Assembly: GCA_013820975.1 (NCBI GenBank)
Contig: JACDHQ010000119.1
Span: 1-6,702, forward strand
Direction of reading: 5' to 3'
Length of the DNA: 6,702 nt
Origin: Gemmatimonadaceae bacterium
Lineage (GTDB): Bacteria; Gemmatimonadota; Gemmatimonadetes; Gemmatimonadales; Gemmatimonadaceae
The translations under genes and the position numbers were made by a program. Positions 1 to 4,439 of the stretch are shown piece after piece. The notes under the pieces are model-generated. The model saw only the letters and a list, made by a program, of their open reading frames with translations. It was not told where the DNA came from and made no database searches. The first letter of the stretch is position 1. Every line of letters begins with the position of its first letter.

Positions 1-2
1 GG

Positions 3-950
3 GCGATGCAGGACGGCTGGGACGCCGGCGCCGTCGCCCTGCGCCGCGGGGCATCGCTCAACCAGCTGCTCAAGGAGCTCGACGGCGGGGTCATGCTGGT
101 GCTGCGCGCGGTCGATACCGCCACCCTGCAGTACAACGGTCCCACCACGGCGGCTGACGGGCTGGCCGTGGCGCGCCGGATCTCCGACGCGGCGTCACTG
201 CTGCGCCTCGCCGCGGCCAGCGGGTACACCCGCGGCATGGTGGACGAGCTGCGCAACCGCTACCGCACAATCCGGCACGACCTCCGCAACCCGCTCGGCA
301 CGATCGCGACCGCGGTGGCCCTGATGGACGATGAATCGGTCCCCGAGGAGACGCGCCAGGACCCGAAGGTCAGGGCGATGGTCGCTCGCAATGCGCGCTC
401 GATGGAGGCGATGATCGCGACCACGCTCGGCGACCCCGCGGCGCAGCTCCCTGCCCTCGCACTCCAGGCCACCTCGATCCGCGAGCTCGCCTGCGCCGTC
501 CGCGGCGACCTCACGGCGGCCATCGACGGGATCGATGTCGTCCTCGGCGACGACCTTCCGACCTGCCCCATCGACTCTGCGGGGCTCGAGCTGCTGCTGA
601 AGGCCGTGGTCATCGCGGTGGCCAGGACAGTGCCGAGCGACGCCGGCATCGTCATCGACCTCGCCGAGCTGACATCGCGCGCGGTGACGATCGCGATTCA
701 CCCCCGGACCGCGGGCGACGCGACCGGGGAAATGGATCTCGGGTTCGCGCGAGAGCTCGCCAGTCGGCTGGGCGGTCGCATCTCGGTGCACGCGGGGGCG
801 CAGGTGCATATCGCGATTCCCGTCGTGCCGCTCCTGATCCCGGGAGCCGATGATGCCGCGATGGCGGCGGCGCGCGGGTCAGCCGGCGATGCGCGGAACG
901 ATGTCGGTCGCGACGGCAAGCGCACGAACGGCCAACCCTTCGGCCTCTAG
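3..950 (+). CDS. Histidine-kinase-like protein with degenerate ATPase domain (5' end probably outside window)
   Basis: The reading frame is open from the left edge. The first ATG is at base 6 (314 residues from there), but the true start probably lies upstream; numbering below is from that ATG. Residues about 13-85 are helical and begin with a Gly-Ala-Ser-Leu...Leu-Leu-Lys-Glu-Leu pattern, resembling the N-terminal RsbRD-like helical domains of some cytosolic sensor kinases (inference). A clear H-box follows, RHDLRNPLGTI at 90-100 with candidate phospho-acceptor His91, then a dimerisation-type helix to about 140. Residues about 180-275 follow the HATPase_c order but lack its key residues: the two N-box Asn positions read Lys199 and Ile203, no DxGxG G1 motif is seen, and the G2 loop is reduced to LGFARELASRLGG (245-257). 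It may be a phosphotransfer protein or pseudokinase rather than an active kinase. No transmembrane segment is visible. The last ~37 residues are Ala/Gly/Arg-rich and partly lie over the 3' end of pyrE. Confidence 0.72.
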   Translation, partial: AMQDGWDAGAVALRRGASLNQLLKELDGGVMLVLRAVDTATLQYNGPTTAADGLAVARRISDAASLLRLAAASGYTRGMVDELRNRYRTIRHDLRNPLGTIATAVALMDDESVPEETRQDPKVRAMVARNARSMEAMIATTLGDPAAQLPALALQATSIRELACAVRGDLTAAIDGIDVVLGDDLPTCPIDSAGLELLLKAVVIAVARTVPSDAGIVIDLAELTSRAVTIAIHPRTAGDATGEMDLGFARELASRLGGRISVHAGAQVHIAIPVVPLLIPGADDAAMAAARGSAGDARNDVGRDGKRTNGQPFGL

Positions 951-1448
951 CGCCTCGCGTCCGCCTTCCTCGCGATCGACGAGCGCGAGCACGCCCAGCA
1001 CGACCCCTTCGGCGGCTCGGATTGCCTCGACGGCGCGCAGCGCCGAGCCGCCGGTCGTGATGACGTCCTCGATCACGACGACGCGGTCGCCAGCGCAGAA
1101 CGGGCCTTCGATGCGCCGGCCGGTGCCGTGCTGCTTGGCTTCCTTTCGGACGGTGAACGCGCGGACGAGTGGCGCGCCGTCATTCGCGGAGAGCGCGCTC
1201 GCATGCGCGATGGCGTAGGAGATCGGGTCGGCGCCGAGGGTCAGTCCGCCCACCGAATCGGGTGCCCATCCGGCCGCCTTCATCTCGGCGATGGCGAGCG
1301 GGCCGATGAGCGCGAGCCCGTCGGGGCTCATTGTCGTGAGCCGTGCGTCGATGTATAAACCTGATGTCCGCCCTGACGCCAAGGTGAACTGTCCACGCCG
1401 CGCCGAGCGTTCGGCGAGCATCGCGAGCAATCGTTCGTGACTGGTCAT
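879..1448 (-). CDS. pyrE: Orotate phosphoribosyltransferase
   Basis: This 189-residue cytosolic enzyme transfers the phosphoribosyl group of PRPP to orotate, giving orotidine 5'-monophosphate, the fifth step of de novo UMP synthesis. The N-terminal OPRT signature is present at 21-36 (FTLASGRTSGLYIDAR). The mobile catalytic loop RKEAKQHG lies at 101-108, with Lys102, Lys105 and His107 in the usual pattern. The PRPP-binding motif VVVIEDVITTGGS is at 123-135. A glycine-rich GGLTLGADPISYA segment at 67-79 matches the family. Length fits the short bacterial/archaeal OPRT type. The ATG start at 1446-1448 (read on the minus strand) leaves a complete N-terminus; no Shine-Dalgarno precedes it, but a promoter-like pair does, suggesting a leaderless message. 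No other pyr gene is adjacent. It runs divergently from the downstream sensor kinase (44 bp gap) and overlaps the tail of the kinase-like gene at the other end. Confidence 0.96.
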   Translation of the reverse strand: MTSHERLLAMLAERSARRGQFTLASGRTSGLYIDARLTTMSPDGLALIGPLAIAEMKAAGWAPDSVGGLTLGADPISYAIAHASALSANDGAPLVRAFTVRKEAKQHGTGRRIEGPFCAGDRVVVIEDVITTGGSALRAVEAIRAAEGVVLGVLALVDREEGGREALEAEGLAVRALAVATDIVPRIAG

Positions 1449-1492
1449 GTGGCGCGGACGTTAGTCCTGCCCTTCTCGAGCGTCAATCCACG
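1449..1492. other. Divergent intergenic spacer between pyrE and the sensor kinase
   Basis: Only 44 bp separate the two divergent start codons, so any promoters for the two genes must overlap each other or extend into the coding regions. On the minus strand it holds the promoter-like pair for pyrE. On the plus strand I see no convincing -35/-10 pair and no Shine-Dalgarno before the ATG at 1493; GAGGAG at 1495-1500 lies just inside that reading frame. Confidence 0.6.
1458..1486 (-). promoter_or_regulatory. Putative pyrE promoter (-35 and -10)
   Basis: Read on the minus strand, TTGACG (bases 1486-1481, 5 of 6 matches to the sigma-70 -35 consensus) is followed by exactly 17 nt and then TAACGT (1463-1458, 3 of 6 to the -10 consensus). 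The pyrE ATG begins 9 nt after the -10 hexamer, so transcription would start about 0-3 nt before the start codon. This agrees with the missing Shine-Dalgarno. The -10 match is weak and the call rests on spacing and position. Confidence 0.45.
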
Positions 1493-3373
1493 ATGAGGAG
1501 TCCTTCCTCGGGGCCACCGGCCTCGAACCCGTCCGCCCGCCGCACTGCTGGCGAGCGCCGCGCCTCGGGGCAGATGGCGGTGCCGCAGGCGCCCCGCCCG
1601 GGGCTCATGCGCGGGCTCGGCCTGTACGCCGCCCTGTTCGGCGGCGTGCTGCTGCTGCTGCTCATCGCAGTGATCCTCGAGGACATGGCATTGCGCGAAG
1701 CGTTGCTCGTGCATGCGGAGGGCGATGCCGAAGCCGTCGCGACCGAGGTCGAGGAGGCCGTTGCACTGCGCATCGCCGCCGCGCGCACTTTCGGCGGGCT
1801 CTATGCTGACGGCGCCGGCGACCCGGAGGCCGGTTCCGAGGGGCGCTTTCAGCGCATCGTGCCGCTGGTCAGCCCGCCATCGGCTCCGCTGTTCGACCGG
1901 ATCGTGGTACGTGATCATCTTGGCGGCGCGGTACACGATACCATCGTCGCATCGCGGATCCGTGATGCGGTGGATCCCGACAGCCTTGCTCCCGACGCAC
2001 TCGGCGCCGAGCTGCTCGACCTGGCGACCCCCGAGACTGCGGCAGACGGCGCGCAGCGGATCCAGCCAAGGCTGGTTTCGCTCCCTTCGCAGCGCGGCAT
2101 GGTGGCGATCGTCGTCCCGCTGCATGCCGATTCCTTGGTCGCGGGCACCTTCGTCGGCACGGTGCGGCTGCCTGCCCTGGCCTCGCGGGCGACGGTGATG
2201 GGGGCCCCGCGGCGGCGGCGCCTCGTCATCCATGCGGGGGACGACACCCTCCTGAGCCACGGGGTGGAGGCGGAGGGGAGCACGCGGATCGCGACCGCGA
2301 TGGCCCAGGTGCGGGCCGCCCGGCCATGGCAGGTGGACGTCATCCACGAGGACACGGCGCCCGGCGTGCGCGCGACGCTCTGGCTGCTCGGCAGCACGGC
2401 CGTCCTCTTTCTCATCCTGGGGCTGGCGCGCGAGCGCCGGCAGGCCGATCGCGTCGCCGAGCGTTCCGCGGAGCTCGAGCGACTGTCGACCGAGCTGCTG
2501 CGGTCCAACCGGATGAAGAGCGAGTTCCTCGCCAACGTTTCGCACGAGCTGCGCACGCCGCTCAACGCGATCGTCGGCTTCGTCGAGCTGTTGCGCGACG
2601 GCGTGTACGGCGAGCTGTCACCGCGCCAGACCAACCCGGTCGAGCGAATCGCCGGCAGCGCGACCCACCTCCGCCATCTCGTCGACCAGGTGCTGGACAT
2701 CGCGAAGATGGCCGCCGGCCGCCTGGAGGTGCATCTCGAGTCGGTGGTGCTGCGCCCCTTTGTGCTCAATGTCGCGAGCGAGCTCGAGTCGCTGGCTGCG
2801 GACAAGGGGATCGTGCTGTCGCTGACCGTGGGCGCTTCGTTGCCGCGGGTGCGCACCGATCCGTCGCACCTTCGGCAGATCCTCGTGAACCTCGTCGGCA
2901 ACGCCATCAAGTACACGCCGGCGGGGGGTGCGGTGGCGATCCGCACGCGGCTCGTCGGCGGGGCGCCTGGCGCCGTGTTGCGCGGGGCGACGCCGGCGGC
3001 GGGATCGATGGTGCTTCCTGTTGATGCCTCGGCCCTGCCGGCACGTCCCGTCGACGACGAGCCCGCGCCCCCCACTCTCGCTGCGAAGTCACCGGATCCG
3101 GCGCGGCCGTGGGTCGCAGTGCAGGTGAGCGACACCGGCATCGGCATCGCGCCTGCCGATCACGACCGGATCTTCGAGGAGTTCGAGCAGGTGAACGCGG
3201 GGCCGCGCGGCGAATCGATGGAGCGCGGCACGGGGCTCGGGCTGCCCATCTCACGCCGCCTTGCCCGACTGCTCGGCGGCGACGTCTCGGTGGACAGCGG
3301 GTTGGGCAAGGGGGCGACGTTCACGCTCTGGCTGCCGCTCGAGATCGTACCGCCCGGCGAGCAGCGCCGTTAG
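1493..3373 (+). CDS. Membrane-bound sensor histidine kinase (TM - extracytoplasmic domain - TM - HisKA - HATPase_c)
   Basis: This 626-residue two-component kinase senses an unknown signal outside the membrane and autophosphorylates His351. A Pro/Ser/Arg-rich cytoplasmic leader (1-38) precedes a membrane helix at about 43-62. An extracytoplasmic domain of about 230 residues follows; its layout loosely recalls CHASE-type sensors, which I cannot confirm. The second helix is about 296-312, then a short coiled linker rich in Arg/Glu. HisKA has the canonical motif FLANVSHELRTPLNAIVGF (345-363). HATPase_c has its N-box NLVGNAIKYT (466-475), G1 box DTGIGI (547-552), F box FEEFEQVN (561-568) and G2 box GTGLGLPIS (579-587), so it should be catalytically active. 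A Pro/Ala-rich insertion at about 488-539 separates N and G1 boxes. No receiver domain is fused and no response regulator is encoded in the window. The start is uncertain: Met28 (base 1574) and Met39 (base 1607) are alternatives that keep both membrane helices. Its TAG stop overlaps the stop of the convergent Ser/Thr kinase gene. Confidence 0.94.
   Translation: MRSPSSGPPASNPSARRTAGERRASGQMAVPQAPRPGLMRGLGLYAALFGGVLLLLLIAVILEDMALREALLVHAEGDAEAVATEVEEAVALRIAAARTFGGLYADGAGDPEAGSEGRFQRIVPLVSPPSAPLFDRIVVRDHLGGAVHDTIVASRIRDAVDPDSLAPDALGAELLDLATPETAADGAQRIQPRLVSLPSQRGMVAIVVPLHADSLVAGTFVGTVRLPALASRATVMGAPRRRRLVIHAGDDTLLSHGVEAEGSTRIATAMAQVRAARPWQVDVIHEDTAPGVRATLWLLGSTAVLFLILGLARERRQADRVAERSAELERLSTELLRSNRMKSEFLANVSHELRTPLNAIVGFVELLRDGVYGELSPRQTNPVERIAGSATHLRHLVDQVLDIAKMAAGRLEVHLESVVLRPFVLNVASELESLAADKGIVLSLTVGASLPRVRTDPSHLRQILVNLVGNAIKYTPAGGAVAIRTRLVGGAPGAVLRGATPAAGSMVLPVDASALPARPVDDEPAPPTLAAKSPDPARPWVAVQVSDTGIGIAPADHDRIFEEFEQVNAGPRGESMERGTGLGLPISRRLARLLGGDVSVDSGLGKGATFTLWLPLEIVPPGEQRR
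3370..3373. other. Shared overlapping stop codons of two convergent kinase genes
   Basis: The plus-strand bases TTAG provide TAG (3371-3373) to end the histidine kinase and, on the minus strand, TAA (3372-3370) to end the Ser/Thr kinase. There is no intergenic base between them, so no dedicated intrinsic terminator can sit in an intergenic gap here; termination must occur within the opposing gene or be factor-dependent. Confidence 0.9.
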
Positions 3374-4311
3374 CGGGCAGCCCGGCGGAAGGGATCCGAG
3401 ACGCGGCGGAGCAGCGCGCGCAGCCGTGCGCGCACGCCGCGGCTCGCCACCGGCTCGGCACCACCTGCGGCCACTACTTCCTGCAACGCATCGGCAAACG
3501 CCACGACGGTGGCGAAGCGCTTGCCCGGCTCCTTGTGGAGCCCGCGCATCACCGTCTGCTCGATGGCTGGAGAAAAATGCAGGCCCGCCTTGGCCTGGTT
3601 GAGGGGGATCGGCGGCTGCGAGAGCAGCTGCGAGAACATCTCACGCGGCGTCTTGGCGGTGTAGGGCAGCGTCCCGGTCAACAGGAAATACGCCATCGTC
3701 GCCAGGCTGTACTGGTCGGCCTGCGGCGTGACCATCTCTCCCGACAGTGCCTCGGGGGCGACATACATCAGCGTGCCCACGAAGAAGCCGGCGCGCGTGA
3801 GCCGCTGGTCGGCGCCTGCATTGGTGTCGGTCGCGATGCCGAAGTCGAGCAGCTTCACGCGCTGCGTCTCCGGATCGTACATGACGTTGTCCGGCTTCAG
3901 GTCGCGGTGGATGATGCCCGCCTGGTGGGCCGCGTGCACCGCATCGGCGATCTGCCGGATGATGGCGACGACCTCGGCGTGCGGCAGTGGCGCGTTGTGC
4001 TTGACGTAGCGCTCGAGCAGCTCGCCGGGCGCCCACTCGATCGCCAGGAAGGGCAGTCCCGCCCGCGCCTCGCCCATCTCGATGGTGCGCACGACGTTGG
4101 GATGCACCACGCGCTCGCCGAATCGTGCCTCGCGCTGGAAGCGCGTGACCGCTGTGCGGTCGTTGCGCAGCTTCTCGCGCAGGATCTTGAGCGCGACGGT
4201 GCCGTGCGAGCCGTGCTCGGCGCGAAACACCGCGCTCGTGCCACCCTCGCCCACTTCGCTGCGGATCGTGTAACCCGCCAGCGTCTGCCCAATGAAGCTC
4301 TCTCGTGGCAC
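3370..4311 (-). CDS. Hanks-type serine/threonine protein kinase
   Basis: This 313-residue protein phosphorylates Ser/Thr residues of unknown targets. The whole PknB-like kinase fold is present: glycine-rich loop GEGGTSAVF (21-29), ATP-anchoring Lys42 in VALKIL, likely helix-C Glu61, catalytic loop HRDLKPDN (135-142) with Asp137, metal-binding DFG (156-158), activation segment ending in APE (185-187) with VGT at 178-180 and candidate phosphosite Thr172, and the structural Asp199 in ADQYSLATMAYFLLTG. All catalytic residues are intact and it is an RD-type kinase. Unlike many bacterial homologues it has no transmembrane helix, PASTA, TPR or WD40 region; it ends in a short Arg-rich tail (288-313) of unknown role. 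The start is GTG at 4311: an in-frame stop lies only four codons upstream (TAG at 4323-4321), and the next Met (79) would remove the nucleotide loop, so GTG is essentially forced. It is convergent with the histidine kinase and divergent from polA. Confidence 0.95.
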   Translation of the reverse strand: MPRESFIGQTLAGYTIRSEVGEGGTSAVFRAEHGSHGTVALKILREKLRNDRTAVTRFQREARFGERVVHPNVVRTIEMGEARAGLPFLAIEWAPGELLERYVKHNAPLPHAEVVAIIRQIADAVHAAHQAGIIHRDLKPDNVMYDPETQRVKLLDFGIATDTNAGADQRLTRAGFFVGTLMYVAPEALSGEMVTPQADQYSLATMAYFLLTGTLPYTAKTPREMFSQLLSQPPIPLNQAKAGLHFSPAIEQTVMRGLHKEPGKRFATVVAFADALQEVVAAGGAEPVASRGVRARLRALLRRVSDPFRRAAR

Positions 4312-4439
4312 GGGGCGAACCTAACCGCTACCGTCGGCGGGAGCAAGCACGCACACGATCATTCCGCGGGGCAGTGCCAACGTGACGCGCGTCTGACCGG
4401 CGGGCGGCGCGGCGGCGCCCGGGGCGAGTATCTTGGAGC
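4312..4439. other. Divergent intergenic region between the Ser/Thr kinase gene and polA
   Basis: This 128-bp spacer must contain the 5' control regions of both divergent genes. It holds the promoter-like pair for the kinase on the minus strand. On the plus strand TATCTT (4429-4434, 4 of 6 to the -10 consensus) lies 5 nt before the polA ATG, but no -35 is found about 17 nt upstream of it. The stretch around 4396-4425 is almost pure G/C. I see no small gene, RNA gene or convincing hairpin terminator. Confidence 0.55.
4318..4346 (-). promoter_or_regulatory. Putative promoter of the Ser/Thr kinase gene
   Basis: On the minus strand TTGCTC (4346-4341) is followed by 17 nt and TAGGTT (4323-4318), each 3 of 6 to the sigma-70 consensus. 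The GTG start codon follows after 6 nt, so the transcript would begin at or beside the start codon. No Shine-Dalgarno is visible. Both hexamers are weak; the support is that spacing and distance to the start parallel those at pyrE. Confidence 0.33.

Noticed and set aside
1649..1660. Short CTG repeat (four units) as a possible phase-variable tract
   Set aside because: It simply encodes consecutive leucines of the first membrane helix, and a 3-bp unit change would not break the frame.
1445..3147. Long minus-strand open frames opposite the sensor kinase (366 and 410 codons)
   Set aside because: They lie antisense to a gene with unmistakable HisKA and HATPase motifs; their products are Arg/Ser/Ala/Pro-rich with no recognisable domain, as expected for shadow frames in GC-rich DNA.
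4390..4425. GC-rich stretch in the kinase/polA spacer as a possible terminator or structured RNA
   Set aside because: There is no clear long stem with a loop or T-run, and it lies between divergent starts where no transcript needs to end.
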